Assembly: GCF_002355595.1 (NCBI RefSeq)
Contig: NZ_AP017422.1
Span: forward strand, 248,001 to 312,000
Direction of reading: 5' to 3'
DNA: 64,000 bases
Source: Filimonas lacunae
GTDB taxonomy: Bacteria > Bacteroidota > Bacteroidia > Chitinophagales > Chitinophagaceae
The notes under the pieces are model-generated. The model was given only the letters and a program-made list of their open reading frames with translations, was not told the DNA's origin and did not search any database. Both the position numbers and the translations under genes were made by a program. This document shows, in pieces, positions 9,765-18,287 of the stretch; position 1 is the stretch's first letter, and the number at the start of each line of letters is the position of its first letter.

Positions 9765-10349
9765 ATGAAACGTTTATTAAAGGCAGGAGCTATTACGCTG
9801 TCATTATTATTAGCAGCAGGGGTTTCTACATACGCACAAAATGCTACCACTTCTAAAGTAAATACAGACGGCCGACCTTCCGGCGTATTGTTAAGTGTGG
9901 GTCCGGAAGTAGGTTTGCCTGTAGGTAGTTTAAAAGATGGTTATAATTGGTCAATGGGCGGATCGGTACAGGCAGAATTGCCCATCGTAAAGAAATCGTT
10001 GTATGTGCTGTTAAACGCGGGCTACAATAATTTCTTTGCCAAAGACGACATTGCTGGCGCAAAAGATTTACAGCTGATTCCGGTGAAAGCAGGTTTGAAG
10101 TTTTACGCTTACAAAGGGCTGTATGTACAAGGTTCAGCAGGTGCCAGTTTCGTTGCTAACAAAAGTGATGTAGGCGCTACCAAATCAACCGCATTTGTAT
10201 ACTCTCCACAAATTGGTTACCTGATTCCATTGGGTAAAAACAATTACCTGGATGCAGGTGTGAAATTTGAAAGCACTGCCAAGCTGGTCGATGGTGGCAG
10301 CAACAGTAACTTCTTTGGAGTAAGAGTGGCTTACGGTTTAAACCTGTAG
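9765..10349 (+). CDS. Outer membrane beta-barrel protein
   Basis: 194-residue secreted protein. The ATG at 9765 gives a classical signal peptide ending at about residue 25 (VSTYAQ); the longer frame from 9663 overlaps the promoter and is rejected. The mature part alternates hydrophobic and polar residues in short strands and ends in GVRVAYGLNL, fitting a small eight-stranded OMP-like barrel. It contains GPEVGLPVGSLKDGYNWSMGG, a common opening in Bacteroidota barrel proteins. Specific function unknown. It follows the AraC regulator and has its own promoter with a candidate operator, so conditional expression is likely. Confidence 0.75.
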   Translation: MKRLLKAGAITLSLLLAAGVSTYAQNATTSKVNTDGRPSGVLLSVGPEVGLPVGSLKDGYNWSMGGSVQAELPIVKKSLYVLLNAGYNNFFAKDDIAGAKDLQLIPVKAGLKFYAYKGLYVQGSAGASFVANKSDVGATKSTAFVYSPQIGYLIPLGKNNYLDAGVKFESTAKLVDGGSNSNFFGVRVAYGLNL

Positions 10350-10398
10350 TTGTCACAGTATAGATGCAATAGAATCAATCGTTGAGTTCACAATAAAG

Positions 10399-10427
10399 CC
10401 GGTAGGGACTAGTTCCTTACCGGTTTT
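10399..10427 (+). terminator. Terminator of the barrel gene
   Basis: CCGGTAGGGA and TCCTTACCGG form a 10-bp stem (one G-U pair) with loop CTAGT, followed by TTTT. Confidence 0.75.
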
Positions 10428-10433
10428 CTTTTA

Positions 10434-11762
10434 TTAATGAGATGGATTCCAGTGTAATAATTCATTTACTGCATATAAAGGAAATACAGCAATGTTGTCG
10501 TAAGTAGAAAAGTTTTCCAGAGAAAAGCGTGCGCCAAATGATGATTTCTTCTCTTCTAAAAATAGATGCATGCTGCGCATAGAGCCTTTACGGCCGGCCT
10601 TTATCTCTATAGGAATGATGTTCTCCGATTTTTGAATCACATAATCTACTTCTGCATTACTATTTTTAGCTTCTCTATGCCAGTAGTATAAAGTTTCTTG
10701 CTTATAGCAGGATGCATTTTTAAGTAGTTCTAATCCTATAAATTGTTCTGCAATAGCTCCTTTATTGATGGCGTCAAAGTCATCTTCTATTAACAGATCA
10801 CCAATATTCAAACCTAATAAACGCTGAAATATACCTGTATCAAGTAAAAGCATCTTCCTGCTTTTATGATTCATTTCTGCTCCCAGTGGCAGTCCATTGG
10901 CTGCTGTATGTGTTACTGGTATTACAAGGCCACCCAATGCCAGTAAATCAACTGCATCTTTGATTTGTTTATGGGATGAAGAGGTAGCGGCCTTTGAATA
11001 CACAAATTTGCCGCCGGCTTGCTGTACTATGGAATCAAATACCTCCGCAATACGTAAGTAAGGAACTTGTCTTTTATATTTAGCAAAATCTGCTTTTAAA
11101 GAAGTGGTAAGATCGTCCAGTACCTGACCGCACCTTAGAAGATCTTTATATTCTACATAAGTAGCTACTACTTCTGGCATACCGCCTAATACCAGAAAAC
11201 GTTTGCAGTGAGCTATTAGTTTATTATGAATAGGCTCCGGTAAAGGATGGTTAGGGGATGCCTTACTTTTGGCGTTTAACAAAAGCGGTTCTTCCATGGC
11301 TAATAGGTATTCATTAAATGACAATGGGTACATGAATAACGATCTTATTCTGCCAACACCAAAAGAAGCCAGTTCTGCCAATGCAAATTCCAATAAAGAG
11401 CCTGCTGCTATAACATGTAATTCAGGATACTTTTCATAAAAGAAACGCAGTGAAGAAATAGCGGAAACACAAGCCTGTATTTCATCTAAAAACAATAAGG
11501 TTTGCCCGGGTATAATAGGTACATTATATAGAACAGATAAGTGTTCGCATAACATTTTAGGATCAAGGTCTCCCTCAAAAATTTTATGTACCTGGCGTTG
11601 TTCTTCAAAGTTGATTTCTAAAAAATGCGTGAATTGCTTAGCCAGATGTTTTACTGCTGTTGATTTTCCTACCTGTCTTGCTCCTCGTAACAATAAGGGT
11701 TTGCCATGTTTATCCTGCCGCCAGTCGAGCAATTCTTTGTCTATATTTCTTTGGATATACAT
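10434..11762 (-). CDS. AAA family ATPase with DUF4143 domain
   Basis: 442-residue cytoplasmic protein of the AAA_14/DUF4143 family. The P-loop GARQVGKST is at residues 27-35, a Walker B-like LLFLDEIQA near 90, and the sensor-like AAGSLLEFAL near 120. The second half (about 200-400) is the DUF4143 domain with VDYVIQKSENIIPIEIKAG, a stretch resembling the D...ExK core of PD-(D/E)XK nucleases. The physiological role of the family is not established. It stands alone, and its upstream region carries three 14-bp repeats at exact 33-bp spacing. Its codon usage and AT content are somewhat higher than those of its neighbours, which may indicate transfer. Confidence 0.88.
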   Translation of the reverse strand: MYIQRNIDKELLDWRQDKHGKPLLLRGARQVGKSTAVKHLAKQFTHFLEINFEEQRQVHKIFEGDLDPKMLCEHLSVLYNVPIIPGQTLLFLDEIQACVSAISSLRFFYEKYPELHVIAAGSLLEFALAELASFGVGRIRSLFMYPLSFNEYLLAMEEPLLLNAKSKASPNHPLPEPIHNKLIAHCKRFLVLGGMPEVVATYVEYKDLLRCGQVLDDLTTSLKADFAKYKRQVPYLRIAEVFDSIVQQAGGKFVYSKAATSSSHKQIKDAVDLLALGGLVIPVTHTAANGLPLGAEMNHKSRKMLLLDTGIFQRLLGLNIGDLLIEDDFDAINKGAIAEQFIGLELLKNASCYKQETLYYWHREAKNSNAEVDYVIQKSENIIPIEIKAGRKGSMRSMHLFLEEKKSSFGARFSLENFSTYDNIAVFPLYAVNELLHWNPSH

Positions 11763-11788
11763 ATTGTAAGCATGTGGTTTTTAGGAAA

Positions 11789-11870
11789 TGTCGATTTTCC
11801 AAGGCAAAATCGACAGAAGAAAGTGGATTTTCCAAGGCAATTTAGGACTTGTTTTGTCGATTTTCCAAGG
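11789..11870. repeat. Three 33-bp-spaced repeats upstream of the DUF4143 ATPase
   Basis: The 14-mer T[CG]GATTTTCCAAGG occurs at 11791-11804, 11824-11837 and 11857-11870, exactly 33 bp apart. The first copy sits in a perfect palindrome (TGTCGATTTT, 7-nt spacer, AAAATCGACA, 11789-11815). Read on the ATPase strand, each copy contains CTTGGAAAATC[GC]AC, which in one frame spells LGKST. Confidence 0.85.
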
Positions 11871-11908
11871 TTAAAATTATGGAACAAAAGGGAATTGTCA
11901 ACGTTAAA

Positions 11909-11924
11909 CAGTGATTTATCACTG
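11909..11924. other. Short palindrome
   Basis: CAGTGAT-TT-ATCACTG is a perfect 7-bp inverted repeat between the repeat cluster and the protease gene; it could be an operator. Nothing else is recognisable between it and 12027. Confidence 0.35.
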
Positions 11925-12026
11925 CCAGACCTTAAAAAATCAAGTTGAAACTATTTTTTCAAGTCTTTTTAAAGTGCAAGCGGTAATAAGAAAATCTCTT
12001 ATTTTGGCTTACTAAATTTCCTTCCT

Positions 12027-13622
12027 ATGCCTATCAGAATGGTAGAAGACCCTGATGATCAAAACGACAACTCAAACGACGACTCCGGTGGTGGTGGTAA
12101 TTACCCCGGCGGTGGCGGAGGGGGCGGCGGCCTTTTCCAGTTTTTGCCACTGATACTCGGGTTGCTGATACGGCGGCCTATTTTACTGCTGGTGGTATTG
12201 GCGGTAGGTGGCTTTTTCTATTTGCGTGGCGGTTGTAGTCACCCGGGAGGAAGTGTTCGCCAGCAGCAACAGCAGGAAGCCGGTTTTGGAACCGGTGGGG
12301 TGCTTGACCCCAAGCAGTTTGCCAAAGCACAGATATATGAAGGGCTGGATGTGGGTAAGAATGCGTTACCCGAAGCGGTATCGTTGCAAAAGTTCTGCCC
12401 CGAGCGTAAAGACCAGGGCCACCAAGGTAGCTGTGTGGCATGGAGCAGTGCGTATGCTGCACGCTCTATACTGGAAGCTTCCAGCACAGGCACCAATCCT
12501 AACCAGGTCGCTTTCAGTCCCGCTTTTTTATATAACCAGATTGGATTAAGCGGGTGCGAAGGCAGTTATATCATCCGGGCCATGGAAAACATGACCCAGG
12601 TGGGCGCTGTTCCTTTTAACGATTTCCCTTACGATGAAAATGATTGTAGTCGCCAGCCTTCCAGCTCGTTAAAGCAGGAAGCTGGTCAGCACCGCATGCT
12701 GGGCTTTACCCGGCTTACAGATGGCGATAAGATCAACAATATAGATTTGCATGCAATTAAAGAACACCTGGCTAAAGATGTGCCGGTGGTGATTGGTATG
12801 ATGGTAGGTGGCAGCTTTATGCAGGATATGATGGGGGCGGAGGTATGGCATCCTACTTCGGATGATTATTCCCAGATGGGTTTTGGGGGGCATGCTATGT
12901 GTGTGATTGGTTATGACGATCGCAAAGATGGCGGCGCTTTTCAAATTATGAACAGCTGGGGACCTCAGTGGGGTAAAAACGGAATTGCTTGGGTGCGCTA
13001 TAACGATTTTAAACGTTTTGTGCGGGAAGCTTATGGTTTAAACAATATGCCTAAATCGGGCACCGCTGCCAGTGAAGAGCTGGATTGTACTGTAGGACTG
13101 GTAGAAGCCAAAAGCAAAAGATACATACCCCTGCAAACCACTGGTGGTAATGTGTTCAGCACCAAACAGGCTATTGCCAAGGGCACCACCTTTAAAATGG
13201 AAGTAAAAAACAGCATTGCCTGTTATGTATATGTGCTGGGTAAAGAAACTGATGGCAGCAGCTATGTGTTGTTTCCTTATCCTATGGAAAACGATCCTGC
13301 TAAAACAAAGTTCTCGCCTTACTGCGGTATCACAGGTTACCGCCTGTTTCCGCGTGGCATGAGCATGCAGGCCGATACTATTGGCAATAAAGATTACATA
13401 GCCGTGCTGGTAAGTAAAGAGCCGTTGAATGTGTTTCAGATCAACGAAAAAGTAAACAATAACCGTGGCGCTGGCTTTGCGGCTGCGGTGCAAAAAGCGG
13501 TACAATCGCAAACCATCGGAAACATACAGTTTGGAAATACATCGGAAGGAGTTATTCATTTTGCCGCTACAGCAGCTAATAAAAATGCGGTAGTGTGTAT
13601 TGTGGAAATAGATAAAAATTAA
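12027..13622 (+). CDS. Membrane-anchored papain-like cysteine protease (C1) with DUF4384-like tail
   Basis: 531 residues. The N-terminus is acidic and Gly-rich (about 20-36), followed by a membrane segment at about 40-65 (RRPILLLVVLAVGGFFYL), so the catalytic part is probably anchored at the inner membrane. The C1 peptidase core has QGSCVAWS (Cys135), FGGHAMCVIGYD (His288) and MNSWG (Asn308), the full catalytic triad with the QGSCVAWS oxyanion region. Residues after about 365 (YIPLQTTGGNVFSTKQAIAK, then FKMEVKNSIACYVYVLGKET) resemble DUF4384, a domain that often caps kinase or caspase-like proteins. It lies 5 bp upstream of the beta-CASP nuclease gene, so the two are likely cotranscribed. Substrate unknown. 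Confidence 0.88.
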   Translation: MPIRMVEDPDDQNDNSNDDSGGGGNYPGGGGGGGGLFQFLPLILGLLIRRPILLLVVLAVGGFFYLRGGCSHPGGSVRQQQQQEAGFGTGGVLDPKQFAKAQIYEGLDVGKNALPEAVSLQKFCPERKDQGHQGSCVAWSSAYAARSILEASSTGTNPNQVAFSPAFLYNQIGLSGCEGSYIIRAMENMTQVGAVPFNDFPYDENDCSRQPSSSLKQEAGQHRMLGFTRLTDGDKINNIDLHAIKEHLAKDVPVVIGMMVGGSFMQDMMGAEVWHPTSDDYSQMGFGGHAMCVIGYDDRKDGGAFQIMNSWGPQWGKNGIAWVRYNDFKRFVREAYGLNNMPKSGTAASEELDCTVGLVEAKSKRYIPLQTTGGNVFSTKQAIAKGTTFKMEVKNSIACYVYVLGKETDGSSYVLFPYPMENDPAKTKFSPYCGITGYRLFPRGMSMQADTIGNKDYIAVLVSKEPLNVFQINEKVNNNRGAGFAAAVQKAVQSQTIGNIQFGNTSEGVIHFAATAANKNAVVCIVEIDKN

Positions 13623-13627
13623 TAAAC

Positions 13628-15034
13628 ATGAAGATTGCTTTTCACGGCGCAGCACGAACCGTTACCGGATCAAAGCACCTGTTAACCCTGGACAACGGTA
13701 AGAAAATATTATTCGACTGTGGCCTGTTCCAGGGCATGGGTAAAGAAACAGATGTACTCAACAGCAGCTTTGGCTTTGATGCTAGCGAAGTGGATTACTT
13801 ACTGTTATCCCACGCGCATATTGACCATTGCGGTTTAATTCCCAAGCTGGTAAAAGAAGGGTTTCGCGGTAAAATATTCTGTACCGCGGCCAGTAAAGAC
13901 CTTGCAGAAATTCTGCTGCTCGATTCTGCCGATATACAACGTGATGATGCGAAGTTTATCAATAAAAAACGAGCTAAGCAACATCTGCCACCTATTGAGC
14001 CTTTGTATACCGAAGCGGATGTAGCATTGGCGCTGCCTTTATTTACCGCTGTTGATTACGGTAAATGGATAGAGATAGAAAGCGGACTGGAGGTGTTATA
14101 TACCGATGCCGGGCATATCATTGGCAGTGCAGCCGTACACCTGCGTGTTACCACCGGTAAAGAAACCACACAAATCAGCTTTAGTGGCGATGTGGGCCGT
14201 TATCGTGATGTGATCCTGCGCTCACCGGAAGTATTTCCACAGGCGGATTATATCATCATTGAAAGTACTTATGGCAGCAGCCTGCATGAGGATGTATTCA
14301 ACACTCCTGAACAATTGCTAGACTGGATAAACAAAACCTGTGTTGAGAAAAGAGGTAAGCTGATCATCCCCGCATTCAGTGTAGGACGCACACAGGAAAT
14401 TCTCTATTTCTTAAACCAGCTGGGACTGGAAAAGCGCTTACCCGCTGTGCCTGTATATGTTGATAGCCCGTTGAGCCGTGAAGCTACAGAGGTAGTAAAA
14501 AGCCACCCTGAAACCTTCAATAGCCGCATTCAAAAGATATTAAAGGTAGATGATGATCCATTTGATTTTCCTGGTCTTACTTTCATCAAAACCGTAGACG
14601 AGAGTAAAGCCCTGAACGAAAAGCAGGAGCCTTGCATCATCATTTCCGCCAGTGGTATGGCTGATGCCGGAAGGATCAAGCATCATATCATGAACAATAT
14701 CGGCGATCATAAGAATACCATTTTACTGGTAGGTTATTGCGAACCACATTCTTTAGGCGGCCACCTGATGGCTGGCGATAAAGAGGTGCGCATTTTCGGC
14801 GATTTCTATCCCGTAAAAGCGGAAGTAGGTACTATGCGCAGCATGAGCGCCCACGGCGATTATGATGATTTATGCCAGTTCCTGGCCTGCCAGCACCCAC
14901 GCGAAGTGAAGAAGTTGTTTATTGTGCATGGTGAGTATGATGTGCAGACCGAGTTTCAAAGCAGGTTGATGAAGAAAGGGTTTAAGGATGTGGAAGTGCC
15001 TGCACAGCATGAGGTGTTTGGGTTGGATAGTTAA
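13628..15034 (+). CDS. MBL-fold beta-CASP RNA-processing nuclease family
   Basis: 468-residue metallo-beta-lactamase fold hydrolase of the CPSF73/YsirF-like group that cleaves RNA or, less often, DNA. The zinc motif SHAHIDHCG is at residues 61-69, further ligands lie in DAGHIIGSA and FSGDVGR, and the beta-CASP region includes PAFSVGRTQEIL and YVDSPLS. The C-terminal RMMBL segment is present (MSAHGDYDDL ... FIVHGEYDVQ). Length and motifs are complete. It starts 5 bp after the protease gene and is followed by a long hairpin, which makes a two-gene unit likely. Cytoplasmic location is expected. Confidence 0.92.
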   Translation: MKIAFHGAARTVTGSKHLLTLDNGKKILFDCGLFQGMGKETDVLNSSFGFDASEVDYLLLSHAHIDHCGLIPKLVKEGFRGKIFCTAASKDLAEILLLDSADIQRDDAKFINKKRAKQHLPPIEPLYTEADVALALPLFTAVDYGKWIEIESGLEVLYTDAGHIIGSAAVHLRVTTGKETTQISFSGDVGRYRDVILRSPEVFPQADYIIIESTYGSSLHEDVFNTPEQLLDWINKTCVEKRGKLIIPAFSVGRTQEILYFLNQLGLEKRLPAVPVYVDSPLSREATEVVKSHPETFNSRIQKILKVDDDPFDFPGLTFIKTVDESKALNEKQEPCIIISASGMADAGRIKHHIMNNIGDHKNTILLVGYCEPHSLGGHLMAGDKEVRIFGDFYPVKAEVGTMRSMSAHGDYDDLCQFLACQHPREVKKLFIVHGEYDVQTEFQSRLMKKGFKDVEVPAQHEVFGLDS

Positions 15035-15076
15035 GGAAAGATTATATTAGTAATGCAGTGTTATTAGGTGAACAAT

Positions 15077-15117
15077 AAATAGATAAGTGAGTTGAAAATC
15101 AGCTCACTTATCTATTT
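15077..15117. terminator. Long hairpin after the beta-CASP gene
   Basis: Fifteen perfect base pairs (AAATAGATAAGTGAG, 15077-15091, with 15103-15117) continue inward to about 19 bp with one G-U pair and a 3-nt loop. No long T-tract follows, but the position fits a transcript end. Confidence 0.6.
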
Positions 15118-15145
15118 ATGCCCAAAACATAAATAATGCTGTCCA

Positions 15146-15177
15146 TTAGGGACACGCCAATGGATTTAGTATATTTG
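15146..15177 (+). promoter_or_regulatory. Promoter of the small antitoxin-like gene
   Basis: TTAG (15146-15149), 20 bp, then TATATTTG (15170-15177), a full match to TAnnTTTG. The start codon follows 20 nt later. Confidence 0.6.
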
Positions 15178-15197
15178 TTAGATGCAAAAATGATATT

Positions 15198-15401
15198 ATG
15201 TACACAGAGGCAAGAAAAATTCATTTGATTGAGCAGGTGTTGAAAGTTAATAGTGAAGAGCTGTTGCAACAGTTGGAAAGTGTATTTAACAAACCTCAAC
15301 GTCAGCCTGCTAAAGAGAAAAAAGTAAGCATTTACGATTTTGTTGGGGTGCTTTCTAAGAAAGAGATTGGACAAATGAAACAGGGATGGGTTGAAAGTTA
15401 A
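15198..15401 (+). CDS. Small antitoxin-like protein without an adjacent toxin
   Basis: 67 residues, charged. The opening MYTEARKIHLIEQVLKVNSE and the tail DFVGVLSKKEIGQMKQ resemble the small Bacteroidota antitoxins that precede RelE/ParE-type toxins (N-terminal helix, Phe-x-Gly-x-Leu and a final helix). No toxin gene follows: the next gene begins 24 bp later on the opposite strand. It has its own promoter and is preceded by a long hairpin. It could therefore be a solitary antitoxin or a remnant. The family assignment is by general resemblance only. Confidence 0.6.
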   Translation: MYTEARKIHLIEQVLKVNSEELLQQLESVFNKPQRQPAKEKKVSIYDFVGVLSKKEIGQMKQGWVES

Positions 15402-15425
15402 GAATTGGTAGTTGTAGCCAGCTCC

Positions 15426-16079
15426 TTATTTCTTCCCCGCTATCACATACAACGCATGCAACTGCACATGCGTATCATGCCCATGCACTTCAAACGGCGG
15501 CTCCAGTTCTTCCTCAATCCTCACATCTGCAAACCCTGCAGCAGCAAACAGTGGCAACAATTCCTCTTTCTCATATAAGTGAAAGTCATAAGCCGTAAAA
15601 GGCAATTGCAGCATGCTGGTGCGTGTGCGCAGGCTGATGATAGCACGGCCGCCAGGCTGCAGCACGCGATGTATTTCAGTTAATTCCTGTACAGGCTGCT
15701 CCCAAAAATAGATGGTGTTTACGGTGAATATTTTAGAGAATGTATTATCAGCAAAAGGCATCGCATGAGCGCTTGCTTCATAAAAAGAAGCCTTGCCGGC
15801 GCTTATCCGTTCCTGGTTGAAGGTATTAGCTTCCTGTATCATCAGAGGGGAGAAGTCGCAGCCGGTGTAGGTGACGTTATCAGCAGCTGCCAGCACATCC
15901 TTGCAAAAGAAGCCATTCCCCATGCCTATTTCCAATACGGCATCGTTGGGTTGCAGGTGTAGCTTTTCAATGGTGTGCAGGATGATAAGGCTGTTGGAGG
16001 TGTTCATGTTTTCGGCTACCCGGTGACCTGCTTCGCCTTCGGGTTTGCGTAGTTGTGCTGCTAAGTAATGTGGTTCCAT
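15426..16079 (-). CDS. Class I SAM-dependent methyltransferase
   Basis: 217 residues. Motif I LEIGMGNGFF is at about 49-58, an acidic motif II (TYTGCDFSPLMIQEA) follows, and the post-motif region has FADNTFSKIFTVNTIYFW and EIHRVLQPGGRAIIS, typical of UbiE/Methyltransf_11 enzymes. The substrate cannot be deduced. The start at 16079 gives the full fold. It is transcribed away from the helicase gene, behind that gene's terminator, and is probably monocistronic. Confidence 0.85.
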   Translation of the reverse strand: MEPHYLAAQLRKPEGEAGHRVAENMNTSNSLIILHTIEKLHLQPNDAVLEIGMGNGFFCKDVLAAADNVTYTGCDFSPLMIQEANTFNQERISAGKASFYEASAHAMPFADNTFSKIFTVNTIYFWEQPVQELTEIHRVLQPGGRAIISLRTRTSMLQLPFTAYDFHLYEKEELLPLFAAAGFADVRIEEELEPPFEVHGHDTHVQLHALYVIAGKK

Positions 16080-16121
16080 ATAGCTGTATTGTTCAAGAAT
16101 AGCGCCAATAGTGGGTATATA

Positions 16122-16155
16122 AAAAACGCTTTACCAGGGTGGGTAAAGCGTTTTT
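16122..16155 (-). terminator. Terminator after the DEAD-box helicase gene
   Basis: AAAAACGCTTTACC and GGTAAAGCGTTTTT form a 14-bp stem with a 6-nt loop. A- and T-tracts on both sides allow action in both directions. Confidence 0.85.
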
Positions 16156-16158
16156 ACA

Positions 16159-17487
16159 TTATCTCTTTTTCGGCCGCTTTTTGGGCTTGCCGTATTTCTG
16201 CATCATTTTTTCGGCGTGGCTCACTCTTACGTTCACTTTTGTGTTCTTCGCCTTTTTCTCGTGGAAGGAGGCGCCGGAGTCTTTATCGGGTAATACCATC
16301 GGTATTACTTTCATGTACACTTTAGGTTTCTCGTCTTCTGTTAATTCGGTAGAAATTTCCAGGTCTTCCGGTAGGGGAACAATAGGAATAGCATAGTTCA
16401 TCAACGCTTCTATGGCTTCCTGCTGCTCTCTTTCCCTTTCGGTGATGAAAGAAAGGGCAATACCATGTTTATCTGCACGACCGGTACGGCCAATGCGGTG
16501 TATATAGTTTTCCGGCACTTCGGGCAGGTCAAAGTTGATCACGTGCGTTACTTCCGAAATGTCAATGCCACGGGCTACAATGTCGGTAGCGATAATAAAG
16601 CGGTAGGTGCCGTTTTGAAACTGTTTTACCGTGTTAAAGCGGTAGTTCTGCTCTTTGTTAGAGTGAATAACGCCTGCCTGGTCGGGAAATTCAACGGCCA
16701 TTTCTTCATACAGCTCATCGGCAAGGGCTTTGGTAGCCACGAATATCAGCACCTTGCTCATTTCAGGATGTTGCTGCAACAGTAGTAACAGCAGGTTTAT
16801 CTTGGTGTAGAAGTTGGGTACATGATAAGCGCTTTGCTGAATATTGTCCAGTGGCGTACCGGCGGGCGCTGCTTCAATGCGGGTAATATTGCTATTGAAA
16901 TAATCTCCGATTAAACTGGCCAGTTCATCAGGAATAGTAGCCGAAAACAATAGGTTTTGCCTTTTGGCAGGCAGCATGTCCAGTATATTGGTCAACTGTG
17001 TGCGAAAACCAAGGTTCAGCATTTCGTCCATTTCATCTATTACCAGCTTTTTAATACCTTTTAACCGTAGTGAACCACAGGCTGCCAGGTCAAACAAGCG
17101 GCCAGGTGTAGCCACCAGCACATCTAAGCCCTGCTCCACCATGTCTTTCTGGGGATTGATATTAACACCACCATATACGCCAGCCACCTCCAGGCTCATG
17201 TAGGTAGTAAGCTTTTTAGCAGCTTCTACCACCTGCACTACCAGTTCCCGGGTGGGCACCAGTATCAGCATTTGCGGATTGCGCTCTTTAGAATAGGTCA
17301 GTTGCCGTAAAGTAGGCAGCAGGTAGGCCATTGTTTTACCGGTTCCGGTTTGGGCAATGCCAATTACATCCTGTCCCGACATAATTACGGAAAAAGCCTT
17401 GCGCTGAATGGTGGTAGGGGTGGTATATCCCAGTTCATCCAGGGCTTTCAGTAAGTGGGTACTTAAGTTTAAGTCGTTAAAAGTCAT
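16159..17487 (-). CDS. DEAD-box RNA helicase
   Basis: 442-residue ATP-dependent RNA helicase of the RhlE-like type, probably acting in ribosome assembly or mRNA turnover. Visible are the Q motif (PTTIQRKAF), Walker A AQTGTGKT (45-52), PTRELV, TPGR, motif II as DEMD (151-154) rather than DEAD, SAT, and the C-terminal HRIGRTGRADKHG. The tail is basic (KMMQKYGKPKKRPKKR), as expected for RNA contact. The DEMD variant keeps the acidic residues needed for Mg-ATP, so activity is expected. Single-gene unit bounded by terminators on both sides. Confidence 0.95.
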   Translation of the reverse strand: MTFNDLNLSTHLLKALDELGYTTPTTIQRKAFSVIMSGQDVIGIAQTGTGKTMAYLLPTLRQLTYSKERNPQMLILVPTRELVVQVVEAAKKLTTYMSLEVAGVYGGVNINPQKDMVEQGLDVLVATPGRLFDLAACGSLRLKGIKKLVIDEMDEMLNLGFRTQLTNILDMLPAKRQNLLFSATIPDELASLIGDYFNSNITRIEAAPAGTPLDNIQQSAYHVPNFYTKINLLLLLLQQHPEMSKVLIFVATKALADELYEEMAVEFPDQAGVIHSNKEQNYRFNTVKQFQNGTYRFIIATDIVARGIDISEVTHVINFDLPEVPENYIHRIGRTGRADKHGIALSFITEREREQQEAIEALMNYAIPIVPLPEDLEISTELTEDEKPKVYMKVIPMVLPDKDSGASFHEKKAKNTKVNVRVSHAEKMMQKYGKPKKRPKKR

Positions 17488-17522
17488 AAAACACAGCTAA
17501 ATAAGTGGCGAAGGTACTAAAA

Positions 17523-17562
17523 AGCCGGGCCGTAAATAAACGTTGTTATTTACGGCCCGGCT
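17523..17562 (-). terminator. Terminator of the DUF3606 gene
   Basis: Perfect 17-bp stem, AGCCGGGCCGTAAATAA with its complement at 17546-17562. On the minus strand the stem is followed by TTTTTAG. Confidence 0.85.
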
Positions 17563-17584
17563 AATGCTTCGTAGCAAGTGCTCG

Positions 17585-17776
17585 TTATTTTTTGGCGCTC
17601 AGGTACTGTTCTATTCTTGTCCTGTTTTTGCCAACTTCCTTCACTGCTTCCAGTACTGCTGCCTGGGTAACGCCGAATTTTATAATCATTTCACGCATGT
17701 TCCAATTATCATCGGTGGTGTTAGAGGTTGTTTCAGTATTGTACGCAGGAGAAGGTGTCGTGTTGTTGCTTTTCAT
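17585..17776 (-). CDS. DUF3606-like small protein
   Basis: 63 residues. A polar, Asn/Thr-rich N-terminus (about 1-22) precedes NMREMIIKFGVTQAAVLEAV and then KEVGKNRTRIEQYL, which fits the DUF3606 family (kFGVt...L..AV..VG....v..yL). Function unknown; family members are small and cytoplasmic and often appear in stress-related regions. Followed by a strong terminator. Confidence 0.75.
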   Translation of the reverse strand: MKSNNTTPSPAYNTETTSNTTDDNWNMREMIIKFGVTQAAVLEAVKEVGKNRTRIEQYLSAKK

Positions 17777-17843
17777 GGATCTCGTTTTACTTGGGCAATA
17801 TAAGCTTTAAAATCATGCCAATTGAACTAAATCCACATCCGTG

Positions 17844-18287
17844 TTATTTTTTATTTTTCTTAAACACAGATACTTCACCACTGGCAGATACTTTAAGAAT
17901 TACTTTATGTGTTTCGTTTACTAATGATACATAATAGCCGGAAGCTCCTTCCTGTGCGGCATTCATTTCAACTACTTCGGTTACAATGCTATTGGGATGC
18001 GAGCGATATATGTTTTCCTGCGCGGCTTTAGATAAATCGGTAATAGAAATTACTTTGCTTTCTGCTACTTTATCACCTTCTGCATTATAAAAAGCCTGCA
18101 TAGAATGCTTATCTAATATAAAGGTGACACTGATAAGTTCCCCTACCGTTTTATAATGTACCTGTGTGGCTGTTGGATAAGCAGTAGTAAACAATGCCAT
18201 TATGTTAGATTCATTGTTTATTACGGTGGCGAAGGTAGAAGTAGCAACGGTAATAGATAACAGTGCAGCGATGATTAACTTTTTCAT
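17844..18287 (-). CDS. Secreted hypothetical protein (PepSY-like)
   Basis: 147 residues from the ATG at 18287, which yields a signal peptide (MKKLIIAALLSITVATSTFA); the longer frame from 18401 has no signal features. The mature part contains AYPTATQVHYKTVGELISVT and later VSLVNETHKVILKVSASGEV, the pattern of small periplasmic PepSY-like/DUF2874 proteins of Bacteroidota. No catalytic motif is seen. It is divergent from the next gene. Confidence 0.7.
   Translation of the reverse strand: MKKLIIAALLSITVATSTFATVINNESNIMALFTTAYPTATQVHYKTVGELISVTFILDKHSMQAFYNAEGDKVAESKVISITDLSKAAQENIYRSHPNSIVTEVVEMNAAQEGASGYYVSLVNETHKVILKVSASGEVSVFKKNKK

Noticed and set aside
10434-12026. The 33-bp repeats as a CRISPR-like or transposon end
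   Set aside because: Three copies only, no direct target duplication and no transposase near; left as an upstream repeat.
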